Shown here one piece after another: positions 1 through 12,155 of a stretch of DNA of 64,000 nt; positions within the stretch are counted from its first letter, which is position 1, and each line of letters starts with the position of its first letter. The notes beneath the pieces were generated by a model. That model made no database searches and was not told where the DNA came from. It was given only the letters and a program-made list of their open reading frames with translations. Both the position numbers and the translations under genes were made by a program. Source of the DNA: Kryptolebias marmoratus (lineage: Eukaryota; Chordata; Actinopteri; Cyprinodontiformes; Rivulidae). The stretch lies in assembly GCF_001649575.2 (NCBI RefSeq), contig NC_051441.1, positions 14,881,130 through 14,945,129 of the forward strand. Direction: 5' to 3'.

Positions 1-995
1 AAATTAACATATTTGTTTTCCTACTTGGATTTTTTTAGATTGAGCAGATCAAAAAGGAGGGGGGCTTTTTATTGTTGTTGTTTATCATTCTAAATCCAGT
101 GCCTAAATAAATATAAATGTGCAAATTATGGTGCAGAGAACAAGCCCCAAAACAAGTGCTGACGATTTAAAAAAGGGGATTTCACACAATGGTGGCAAAA
201 CATGTTGACTGTTTCCACGCAGCTGTTCTTAAACTCTGAAACAAGTACTAACTAATCAAGGAAGTTGCAAAGGGGGAAACATAGGAAGGTGGATTAAGGA
301 AAACATCAAGGGCAGAAAACTAAAAATCATTAAGGCCTAGAAATGAGAAATGTACAACAGAGGACATAAAAAACAAGAAGAAATAAAAGTCAGTGCTCGT
401 GAGAAACTGGTACTCAAATATACAAACAAATGTTTAAAAAAAAAGGGTACATTGGAAGCAGTCATGGACCGATTAAATGAACAAGACTTTTGTTTTTGAG
501 TCATGTATCTTGAATATAAAAGGAGGTGATGCAGGAACTTGTTTTGGTGCAGGTCTGGTAAAAAAAAAAACCTGAAAACTTGTTTTTCATAGTTGCCAAA
601 GATAAGATAAGATGTAGTTCAATGATGATGCAGTGAGTTTTTGTCCATGATCATACGCTTCACCAGTGCAGTTAGGACTTTTCCTCTTAACTCCATGACA
701 CAGACAGCAAACAGTTCAGATGTGTTAGAAACTTTATTGTGGAAAATGGAAACTAAAGGTGTATTTTGCAGGTCGGATCTGTTGGCTTCAAGGAATTAAA
801 AATGTTCTAAAACCTCAAGTTGGTTCAATAAAATACTGATTGTTTTATGTTTCTTGATATCGTTTGTATGTAATTAATTCTATATATTTTCCAAAACATT
901 TGATAAAAAGTCCAACAGATTTGGTTATTTTTCAGTGTGTATCTGTCTGGGGGGGAACTGCTTCCTAAACTGTACAACTTGTCCATCCTTTCCAG
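1..995 (+). other. Non-coding sequence upstream of the first recognised CIITA exon (probably CIITA intron)
   Basis: This is AT-rich sequence with no open frame that resembles the N-terminal CIITA regions. It ends in a pyrimidine-rich 3' splice site whose AG lies at 994-995. CIITA proteins have several hundred residues before the NACHT domain, so the missing exons should be left of the window, or one short exon here escaped me. Confidence 0.6.
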
Positions 996-3900
996 ATCTT
1001 CCCAAGCCTAAATGGAGACAAGCATAACAAACGGTACATTATGTTGTTTGGAAAAGCGGGCATGGGAAAAACCACGCTGATCAAGAAGTTGTGTCTTGAC
1101 TGGTCTAAAGACAGCATCCCTCAGTTTGACTTTGTCTTCTTATTAGACGGCAAGAAGCTCACTTTAACAGAGCCTGCCTATAGCCTTCAGACACTCCTGC
1201 TCAGCCTTTCCTCCTTTGCGCCACCCTACACAGACCCCGGGGAAGTCTACAGTCAAATCCTTGCAGCCCCTAAACGTGTGCTTATCATTTTTGATGGGTT
1301 TGATGAGTTGCGGGACTACGAAATGCTGCTCCAGACTCTGGAAAAAGACTTGGTAACGTCGCTGCAGAGAAACGGCAAGGCGCAGAGCTTCACGGTAAAG
1401 CAGCTGTTTTCGGCCATCCTTCAGAGGGTCTTACTTCCAGGGTGCACTCTTCTGCTCGCCACTCGGCCAAGGGGCAACGCCAGTCAGTTACTGCGGCGCA
1501 CAGACAGCCTCCTGGAGGTGTGCGGCTTCAGTCCAACAAATGTGGAAATGTACTTGTCGAAGTACTTCACTGATCCTACGCTCAGGGAATCTGCTGTGGA
1601 CTGCCTAAGAGCTAGCAGCTATCTACAACTCCTCTGCTGGAACCCTGGGCTCTGCCACTTGGTGTGCACGGTTCTAGAGCAGTCCAAAAGTTCTGATGCC
1701 TTACCAAGAACTCTAACCGGGCTCTGCCATCAAGTGCTGTGCCTAAAACTGGAAAAAGACAGAGGAAGCACACAGATGCCTGGTGAAACTCAAGAGCAAT
1801 CTGTGCAAGAAGCCCTAACAGAAATCTCAAACAATTCTCAAGTGAGGAAGGGTCGTAAAAACAATCAGACAAAGTCCAGAAGTGCGCGCCAGAGTGCCCT
1901 TCGCTCCCGGAGAGCCAAGAAAGCAAAAGGACAAGAGAAAGAGCGAGATGAAGTGGACGAGGAGAATGTTTTTGAGGACAATGACAGAAAAGGAGACAAA
2001 GAGTTGCTGTCCCAGCTGAGCTCTTTGGCCTGGGAGGGAGTCAAATCCAACTCCTCGATCATTCCCGCAGAAAAAGCCGTGTCTGCCAAACTCAAGGCAT
2101 TCGGCTTTAGGACGGGGCTGCTGCTCGCTCATCGCCTGAGAACGACTGTCGCAGGAGATGATGGGGAGGGAGGAGGACAAGATGACAATAATGAGGAAGG
2201 AGAAAGTAAAGAAAACGGAGGAGACGTTAACCTCGTTGATAATTGTGACGACGGCATCTTGTTGTGGGCCAACCCTTTCCTGCAGAGTTACATCGCTGCC
2301 GTCCATTTGTCTTTATCAAGGTAAAGAGAACTTGTTTGTAAAAAAATAAATAACAAAACTAACAAAAGATTAAAAAAGAAAATGCTCCATGCAGCCCTTG
2401 ATTCAGAAAGAGAAACCTTTTCTCATCAGCCAGTGTTGTTAGACTTAAAACAAGAGCATATCTTTTACATCTCCCTTTTTTTCCAGCTTTCACTTTCAGT
2501 ATTGTTTCTGCTTTTTCCTGACCAACTCTTCTGCTATTTTCCCCCAGGACTGTCCCCGATCGTTCCTTTCTCCAGACTCTCCCTTTCCAGACGACTGTCA
2601 AAGGCCGTCGGAAGCCTAAAAGGGAGGAGCTCGAGCTCACCCAGCGCTTTGCCGTCGGCCTGTTGTTCTACAACAGGACAGAACTCCAGAGGCTCATTTC
2701 ATACAAAGAGACTGTTGTCAGAGACATGTTGGTCAGCAAGCAGGCATTAGCGACAAAACACTTGGAAGGTCTTTCGATCAGTGAGCTGAGCCCAGCTCAG
2801 GTCCTGGAGGCCTGCAACTATGTGTATGAAGCCCAATTTACGCCCAAAGGGGGCGGAGAAAATCCTGCCAGCCGGATGTTGACGCATCTGGCAGCCAATC
2901 TGCCAGAATTCCTGACATTTTGTGGAGTTTCCCTCAGCCCACCAGATGTGTTCACCGTGCAGAATGTTCTCGAGCAGGGTGGAGCTGAAGGTAGAAGTTT
3001 CTGTTTGGATCTGGAGGACTCTGGGATACAGATCTGTGGACTTAGGGCTTTGATGAGCCTCAACAACATCAACACATACAGGTAAAATTCAGTTTGGGTT
3101 TGGTATCAAAACTGTCCAGTAATACCAATTTTATTAAGGTTCATCTGAGTTTGATTATTGGACATATTCATATTCCAAATCAATGTGAAAAAGTAAGCAA
3201 TTAAAAATTTAAAAGATAGCATTGGGTTTTTTTGTTGTTTGTTTGTTTGTTGTTGTTTTTCTGGAGCCCTTGTAACAGGTACAACTGTATATTTATATTT
3301 ACTATTTGTGATCATTAGCTTGCCCAGCTCATTAGCTCACTAGTTGTAGAACTGAAAATATTTCCAAGCACCACAAATATCTTCAGTGTGTAAATAAACT
3401 CGTTTACTGAAAACATCCTGGTTGTTTCAACCTGATCAGATGTTTCCAGCCCCTGACGGTTCTTCTGAATCTATTCTCGTCAACCAAATGTGCATTCTTG
3501 CACAGTTGACAGTGAAAACATGTGTACTATGCAGCGAAATTGGAAGTATGAGGGTTGCGGTGTTGGCTTAGCATATTTTGCATACAATGTTGCGCCACAG
3601 ACAGACGACAGTGAAACAGTGAAAACATGTATAGTATGCAGTGAAATTGGAAGTGAAGTATGAGGGTTGTGGTGTTGACGTAGCATATTTTACATACAAA
3701 CAACAACCTACAGAGTTAAGAAATTCGGCCACTGTAGAAGTGTGGAAAACTTTGGTTCCTCTCATGGACACTTGAGATTGGCTTAAAAGACACTCCAATG
3801 CCTACAGACCACCAACTTATAACCTGGTAAAATAAAATGCATAGGCTGATTTGAAGGCTTTTTTGCTATGATAACCACGGTATGTAAAGTAAAACTGACA

Positions 3901-6674
3901 GCAATGTTGAAGTCAGTTTTTTTTAGATTGAAGACATCTTAGCATGGCAGTAATTCATTTTAGTCTTGTCACTCCAGCCAGAATTAAACTCTAGTTCTCC
4001 AAACTGAAGTAATTCAAAGAGCTATCTACAACATGTAAGATATTAACTCTTCATAGCCTGTTCACAGAACCCCACTTCAAAAGTTTCAGTCACTTAGTTC
4101 AGCTTTGCATGTGCATGTGATGCTTTTAAGTGCATATTTATGTTTTTAAAGCAGTTGGCAGTCAAAGACAGAGCTTTTAACGCAGGTTTTGGGCTAGAAG
4201 TTCCATTTAATCAGATCACTGATTAAAAGGAAGAGCCTTCCTGGTATGTTGGGCTCCATGAATGTTGCATAAAAGACCGTAAACAAACAATTTTTGGTGT
4301 GCGCCTTAGGGCGTGCATTGCTGATGTCATCACCCTTTGGGAGCAGCTGGAGCAGAGCGACGAAGGAGAACTCCTGCTGGGAGCAGTGTCCAAGTTCAAG
4401 ATCCACCCTCTGAAAGCCACACAGGTCTGCCACATCGAGCATCTGGAAAAGCTGGTGAACATTCACGTGCACAAGAGGCTATCGGAGAGGTGAGAGTCGG
4501 ATTAGTGCACGTTCAGATTTGTTTCGCGCCGTTTTAGTTCTTCGTATGGGTTTGTTGACGTGAGTCTTGTGCTCGTTTGCAGCTCAAGCCAATCAGAATC
4601 CATCCTGGCAGAGGGGGTACCAGCAGTCAAAGAGCTGTACAAGCTGGAGTTTGAGTGAGTAACTCTAAAATTAGATTTTACATTATGTAAAAAGAGGGCA
4701 AAGAACTTTGTTTAAACTGGTTATTATTTGTTTAATTCCTATGAGAAATGCCATTGTTGTAATATATATGTTTCATATGCATTATAGATCATACAAAGTA
4801 AATAAAGTACAGATGGAGGGGTTTTTTTTTTTTTTCAATAAGCTGCCACTAGAGGACCAGATCGTGATCACATCTCTTCCTGCAGGCTTGGTCCAGAAAA
4901 CGGTCCCTTGGCGCTCCCCAAGCTGTGGGACCTTCTGCCGGGCCTACAAAACCTGCAGCACCTCGAGTGAGAACAAACCGCTTCCTTTCTAGTGTTTCTC
5001 CAAATGCAAAAAACGTCTGAGTTCGTGAGCTCATTTCTGACGGCTTCTTCCTCGCTCTTCCTTCAGCCTAGAGAAGAGTAAGATCGGGAACAAAGGAGCA
5101 GAGAAGCTGGCGAATGCGTTGGTCTCACTCAACTGTCTGGAGATACTAAAGTGAGTACACGCTGATCTCTTCCTCATCTTATTTGTGTCTGTTTGAAAAC
5201 ATAAAAACTGAGTTTGTTAGTTTTTGTGTGAAATTTTGTGTGTGTGTTAAACCAAAGTGTTTGCTCCTTGTTTGTAGTCTGTCTCAGAATTGCATAGGAG
5301 ACGAAGGGGTGAAGAAACTGGCTCTCTCACTGAAGGACCTGCCCAAGCTGCACTGTTTAAGGTTTGGATTCTACATCACACACACACACACTTGTGCCTA
5401 CACAACATCTATAAATGGCATCTTACTTCAAAACCGCCTAATTTCACTTCCCTCTTTGGCTTCTCCAGCCTTTACAGTAATGTGATTTCTGACGAAGGGG
5501 CAGAGAGTTTGGCAGCAGTCCTCCCACACATGGCATCTCTAACCGAGCTCGAGTGAGTTTGTGACACTTTTTTTCTAAATCTCCTTTTAAGTCGTCCTGT
5601 TTGCGTCCCAGCAACAACTGTTAATGTTAGAAACATGACCGTGCAACCCCAATTCAGAAAAAGTCGGGATGTTGTGTAAAATGTAAATTAAAACAGAATG
5701 AATTGATGTGCAAACCTCATAAAGCCATATTTTAGTCACAAAAAAAGTACTCTTTTTTTTTTTAGTTTAAACATTTGATATGCTTACTGTGTCCCATTGT
5801 GAATAAATTATGAATTGGGGTTGTACTTTCAGATTTTGCTAATTTGAGCTTCAAGGACGTTTCATTCAACCTTAAACGCAACAAACACGCGCTTCAGTCG
5901 AGGAATCACAAGCTTGTGTTCCTGTGGTCTTATCTGGGGTTTTACGAGGCTGATGTGTACAGTTCTGTATTTCCTGTTGCACACTTTTCACGTTGTTTCT
6001 TCCTAAATCTCCCCAACAGTGTTAAATATAACAAGATGACGGACGTCGGCGCTCAGAGCCTCGGAGCCAGTTTGAGAAGCTGTCAAAAGATTAAGACATT
6101 AAGGTGAACTGTCTTGTCGAGCAACATGATGATCAATTTTTAACCACTTTTATGGTCTGCCAACATGAACGTCAATTGACCGCATAATTGCCTGTATCTG
6201 TGCAAGGGTGTGTTTGATTTGTTTCTTTGCGAAATAGCTGACGAACCACTGGATGGATTCAAATGACAATCCCAAAAGAAACATCGTTGAATGTTCATCT
6301 ACAACTGATTAACTTTTGGGGTCGGCTTCATTCAAGATGGCCGCCACAGATTATCGACCTTAGCAAACACGAAAATGGCTGCAACTTGCTCATTTTTACA
6401 GATATTGAGCTAAACTTTGGTGAGGTGATAGCCGAGAATCATCCCCAACACATACTCAGAACACGAACAGATCGAGCAAGATTTCAGTTTAAAACGCTGA
6501 CATGCAAGTCATCGGGCGATATGCATTTCTTCAAGGCTTGTTTCAGTATTTTACGGAGTTTTTGTTTTTGTAACTGGGTTCATCTCGTTTCGCTGCAGGA
6601 TGTGGAACCAGTGTATTCCATACGGAGTGTTTGAGAGACTTCAGCAGCAGGACAGCCGCATCCTTTGGCACTAA
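996..6674 (+). CDS. ciita: MHC class II transactivator (CIITA), 3' part of the gene, 10 exons
   Basis: Exons: 996-2320, 2548-3081, 4310-4489, 4583-4654, 4886-4966, 5067-5150, 5278-5361, 5469-5552, 6020-6103, 6599-6674 (TAA 6672-6674). All junctions are GT-AG and they join in one frame to 867 codons plus stop. The first exon opens just before the NACHT Walker A (GKAGMGKTT, 1050-1076), followed by Walker B (LIIFDGFDEL, about 1281-1310). The NACHT-associated region follows, then five LRR exons, four of exactly 84 nt and one of 81 nt. The C-terminus ends in LQQQDSRILWH, against HLQQQDSRISLR in human CIITA as I remember it, and the LRRs match that protein almost repeat for repeat (e.g. SLYSNVISDEGAESLA). 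CIITA is the non-DNA-binding coactivator recruited by the RFX/CREB/NF-Y enhanceosome on MHC-II promoters. Two charged insertions (1760-2003 and 2151-2255) are absent from the human protein. The N-terminal acidic domain was not found in the window. Confidence 0.96.
3510..3699. repeat. Two-unit diverged tandem duplication in a CIITA intron
   Basis: Unit 1 is 3510-3587 and unit 2 is 3617-3699. Both begin with cagtgaaaacatgt and end with catattttRcatacaa. They differ by scattered substitutions and a 5-nt insertion (gtgaa/gaagt region) in unit 2. Confidence 0.8.
3838..4110. repeat. Dispersed repeat A, copy 1 (CIITA intron)
   Basis: Its core, tcaaagagctatctacaac followed by a run reading taagatatta and then cagaaccccacttcaaa, recurs at about 8385-8545 and 40985-41150. 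The boundaries are approximate because the copies are diverged. The family is a fish interspersed repeat that I cannot name. Confidence 0.6.
4886..6103 (+). other. ciita: One-repeat-per-exon LRR array of CIITA
   Basis: Five consecutive exons (81, 84, 84, 84 and 84 nt) each encode one leucine-rich repeat of the ribonuclease-inhibitor type. Each starts and ends in the same codon phase (two nucleotides of a codon before each intron). Equal phase and length mean any one repeat could be skipped or duplicated without a frameshift, which is the usual layout of NLR-family LRRs. The last repeat ends at 6103 and the short terminal exon adds the C-terminal cap. Confidence 0.9.
5641..5826. mobile_element. 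Internally deleted non-autonomous DNA transposon (MITE)
   Basis: The 15-bp ends gtgcaaccccaattc (5641-5655) and gaattggggttgtac (5812-5826) are inverted copies with one mismatch. The interior has the AT-rich sequence (e.g. aaaatgtaaattaaaacag) of a very common teleost element that begins TACAACCCCAATTC. At 186 bp this is a short deletion derivative. It sits in the CIITA intron between the last two full LRR exons. Confidence 0.8.
6235..6530. repeat. Dispersed repeat B, copy 1 (last CIITA intron)
   Basis: It contains ggatggattcaaatgacaat, then cattcaagatggccgccac and cacgaaaatggctgcaac. The same series of motifs occurs, diverged, at about 19690-19935. It looks like a common teleost interspersed repeat of unknown class, with boundaries estimated by eye. 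Confidence 0.55.
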
Positions 6675-7395
6675 AAGGTCTTTTCTACTTTGGAACGAAC
6701 TTTTCATCATGTGTCTGACGCATTTGTGTGAACACTACACATTAAGTGCTCTAAACCTCGTAAAAACGAACAAAAAAAAGGACACGAACAAAGAGAATTT
6801 GCACTACAAGAATCAATTGCTGCTTTCCTCATCAGATGACTCTGGCCTCATTCTGCCTGTGCTTTCAAGGATCCAAACCTCACAGACCTGCTGTATGTGT
6901 GTGTGTGTTGTGTTATACAAACGTACCAAGCAACTTTGCACATTTATTTTTTTAGAACTGATTTTTATGGTCAGTTCTTCTTGTGGATAATGTATAAAAA
7001 CTAGTGTTGTTTTTCACAAGTCTGAACTTCCTGTTTGTTACGAATGATACATTTCTCATCATCTGATGCTTTTCATACAAGCACATATTTTTTTTGTTTT
7101 TGTTTCCACTACATCATTGGTTTAATAAAATAAAAAAAAAGTCTTTTCACTTCCTCCGCAGTGGCTTTCTGTTCCTTGTTTTCATACAGACTAACCTTTC
7201 AAAGTATTTTGGTGCTTGTAGTTCTCAGTTAAATGTGTTACTCATGTCTCCTGCTGAAGCATTAAACCCAAAGCAGTCATTGTATGCTGATATGTCTGAA
7301 TCAAATGTTACTGGGGTCACTATTTACCAATGTTGATGATGCTAAATACCTCTTCTGGAAGGAAATTGAATGAATAAAATCAGAATCTTTAATAA
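6675..7395 (+). other. ciita: CIITA 3' UTR
   Basis: This is AT-rich non-coding sequence after TAA 6672-6674. Open frames here show no protein-like features. AATAAA hexamers lie at 7124-7129 (followed by an A-run) and 7373-7378. Confidence 0.7.
7373..7378 (+). terminator. Likely CIITA poly(A) signal
   Basis: A canonical AATAAA lies about 700 nt past the CIITA stop codon. An earlier AATAAA at 7124-7129 is the alternative. No transcript data were available to choose between them. Confidence 0.55.
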
Positions 7396-7399
7396 CTGG

Positions 7400-8700
7400 T
7401 CCCATTGAAGTTTGGATTCTCCTTCACTTAAACACAACCCTTGAATGCAGTTACTCAGTTTTAAACCATTTTTGTTAGTTTCTCTTCTTGCCTAAAGGAA
7501 TCAATCAGATCTTTCAAAGTGGGGTTCCTTGTAAATGTTATGAACCGTCAGTATCTTACCTGCTGTACATAGTTCTTTGAATGACATGGGTTTGGAGAAA
7601 TAGTTTAAAGCTGACAGAATTGACGAGCTTAACAGCCAGCTGTAGCCGAGGTCAAAGTGGATTTTAAACAACTCCAATCTCAAAAAAATCCAAACCATTT
7701 ATGAACCTCCGCATTTCTGTTACTTTTACGATATTGATTATTTCAGCATAAAATATAATTAAATCCCTCCTGGAGGTGCCTCAGGCTGCACAGGAAGTGC
7801 TACAGCTAGCTATTGCCTCTATTTGAGCTAATAATAAAAAAACAGATTTCTGTGTAAATAACTATGTGATGAGAGACTGACATATGTAATAGCATACACA
7901 TGAACTTTTCGAGAGTGGAGGTGTTTCACGAGTGCTGCAATCCACTTTGGTCTTGGCCGCGCTCAGACGAGCGTTACATCAGTCTGCTCAGAACCCATGC
8001 ATTTCATTTGTACTTGGGACTTGGATTTTCTGAAATCAGTAAAAGAAGATAGATCATAAACCAACTTGAACCTCGCACACCCAGTAGTCACATTTGAAAT
8101 GAGATTTCTGAGCAGCCTCACCTTTTAAATTCCAATGTCTGCCTCGTGCATGAAAAGCTGTGAGATAAACTATTTTTACTTTTGTTAGTTTCGTATCTCA
8201 GTCACACACAGCACTGTACCGCCACTATTAGTGAACATGTTGCTAAAACTGTTTAAATGAAAATAAATCACTTTTTATAGACCTGTATCGCCAACGGTTG
8301 CTAGCCTGGTTACTAAGCAAAACAGTTAACAAATCCTGCTGGTTTTCAGACATGCTACAGGAACACAGATAAATTGGGTCTGACATCGTTCCCCAGATTG
8401 AAATTCTCACTTCTGAAGTAAACTGAACACAACATAATCTGTCATTTATGAGGTTTAAAAAGCTATCTGCAGCAGGTAAAATATTAGTTGTTTATAACCT
8501 TTCTACAAAAGCCCACATCTAAAGGTCTGAACCATCTTTTTAACTAACTGTAAGCTTATCTATATATCGTGTGTTCGTCTTACAAGTATCTTAATTTTGC
8601 TCCACGACTCATCGACTCCCCCTGGTGGCTAAAAAGTGGCACGACAACAACAGTGACGATGTGATCATTAATGAGGCTGAAAGTTGTCATTCAGTCAAAG
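7400..8700. other. CIITA-DEXI intergenic interval (tail-to-tail)
   Basis: No protein-like frame was found on either strand. The interval contains AT-rich unique sequence and one copy of repeat A near its right end. Both flanking genes transcribe into it. Confidence 0.6.
8385..8545. repeat. Dispersed repeat A, copy 2
   Basis: It shares the series aaagctatctgcagcaggta, atattagttgtttataacct and cccacatctaaaggtctgaa with copies at 3838-4110 and 40985-41150. Boundaries are approximate. Confidence 0.55.
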
Positions 8701-11002
8701 TTTATTAAATGCAGATCAGAAAGTTAGACAGACACAATCTGTGGCTAAGATGTGAGATGTGGAGGGATGACACAAGTGTTGGACACAGTTTGTTGATGAT
8801 CACAAAGGCTGTGAAAATGACTGCTGTGTTTATTCTAATCATTACAAACATGCAAATCAATATTGAAATGACGCAACTTTGGAGATTTTTTTTTTTTTTG
8901 AGCTTTCGAGAAGAGTCACTGAAGCATAAACTACGAAACTGACCGTGATGGACTCAACCAGGTGAGCTACTGTAACACACCTGTTTCTACATTTTAGATT
9001 TCACTATTTTTAAACAAACATTAAGTGATATGCAAATTATCTACATTTTATACAATACCCCCAGAAAAGGATCTGATGAAATACTTTTGAACAGTACTAG
9101 TCAGCTCTCCATTGAACAGCTTAAGTTGTGAGCTGTAATACAAAATGTATGTTTAGTAGAATAACAAAAAAATATAAAACTATGCACTGTCTAATCAGTA
9201 ATTATATTACTTTTTGATCAATTTCTGTACAAATACAATTTACAATACTTACTAACTAGCGGTATCCTGAGCTTTCATTTTGCGTAATCAGAGTTTTTAT
9301 TTTATCATGCCAAAATACTCGTTTAAGCAGAAATTTCAACATTTGTACAAAATATTGCTTTACGGCAGCTTGAGTCCAAAGAAAAGAGAGAATCTGCTTC
9401 AAATTACTGATTTAAATCTATCAAAACTTTGAAAAAACAGTTCTGCATTAGGATGTATTGTAACTGTACACATCCATATTCTTGACTACAGTAAGATATT
9501 TAGTTTCCGTTCCACGGTGCAGCTGTGGATAAGTGGCTGGCTACGTTTAGGTTGTCATTTCAGCTGAGCAGGCAGCAAATGAAAACCTGAACATGACTGA
9601 GAAATGCTGATGAGGTGCCGTGCGGCAAAAAGGATTTGTCCAGGCAATGAAATTCAGTCAGAAACATGCATGTGTAAATACTCAGAGTCTGGATTTAAAA
9701 CCATCACAACGTCAACTTTGCATATTGTTTGTAGCAGGAGGAAAATACTGGTTCTTTCAAAATGAATGTTCAGTTTTTAGCTGGGCTGTTATCACTCCTC
9801 CTCGATCTGCAGCATGTACAGTACATTCAAAACCTATAAAACGTCTAAAATTATCCCTTTCCAGTCCTCCCCAAAACGGTAAAGCCTGTTTTTACAATCA
9901 AAGGTTGAAAATCATCTCATTAATATCTGATCGCCCCTTTGCTTTGCTCTAGTTTATTATTATTGCTGCTGTGACCATACACTTTTTTAAATGACTTCTA
10001 AGTTTGTAACATAAAAAAAACAATTTTGCCAACCTCTTAAAGAAAAACAATCTCATGCACCAAATCTCTCGCAGTCATTAAACACGACTCAACAGAAGAC
10101 GAAGAAATCTCATGCACGTCTTTTGAGGTTTCCTATAGGGATTTGCCATTTTAATGAACGTCAAGAAAATAAGCTTTACTTTAAACAAACTGCACAATAT
10201 TGAAACGTAGCCAGTATTTTAAAAAACTGAACCACAAAGAGGACACAAAAGAAGGATTATTTTCCATCCTGCAGCTCCACAGCATATCTTTGGTGATATT
10301 ACGCCTTGCCAGTGTAAGCAGAATTACTTAATTTACACTCCTCAGAGAGTCGCACGTCCCTGATGCTGAAACTCAATATGGAGAACCTCAAAAGACACAT
10401 TCTGATTGAAGATTGATGAGTGAGCTTGCAAAGCAGCTGTGGATTCTTTGTTGGAAATTAAAAAGTACAAAACAAGGTGTCGTTGTCAGAGTGATCAAGT
10501 ATGCAACATGCCTACAGGGAGATGTAGGTCTCCTGGTAACTTGCCAGTTCTTCCTAAATGTTTCATGACACTGTAATGGAAGTGACAAGTTCCCATAAGT
10601 CGGCTCATTGTTGCCGTAACCGCCAGGTCCTGCGTGGCCTGGAAAGACACCGGGCAGCTGGATCCTAACACTGCAGGTGGTGAGACACACGATCTTCTTC
10701 TCAGACAAAAGGACTGACTGTTCAACTCCACTTGCAGCACATGTTGCTTCCCTTTGCTGCGACCAAAATGAGGGTCAGTAGTGCGAATGATGAGGTGGAA
10801 AGTCCTCCTTCTGTTGCTGATCATGTGGGGTTGAATCTCTTCCTTGGGTCACCTTTCTTTAAGCTGGCACAACCTGGAGACAGAGACACACGTGTAATTG
10901 AGATAAAGACGTAATCAGTGTGGCTCCAAACTTGAGTTTAAACAGAAAAAAATACTTACTTTTTCCTCTGATGTATCATCTGGCCCAGTCTGCTCCGTGT
11001 TG
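8701..11002 (-). other. dexi: DEXI 3' UTR and downstream sequence, with a probable 3'-UTR intron
   Basis: On the minus strand, a strong 5' splice site (gaggaaaaa|gtaagt, GT at about 10966-10965) lies about 35 nt past the DEXI stop, and a good 3' splice site (tctctgtctccag) ends at 10874. This suggests the 3' UTR is spliced. Several minus-strand AATAAA signals occur (TTTATT on the plus strand at about 9953-9958 and at 8701-8706), so the true 3' end is uncertain. Plus-strand open frames in this stretch look like chance. Confidence 0.45.

Positions 11003-12155
<1,153 letters not shown>

Noticed and set aside
1612..2306. Minus-strand open frames opposite the large CIITA exon
   Set aside because: They are shadows of the NACHT exon with composition that follows its complement.
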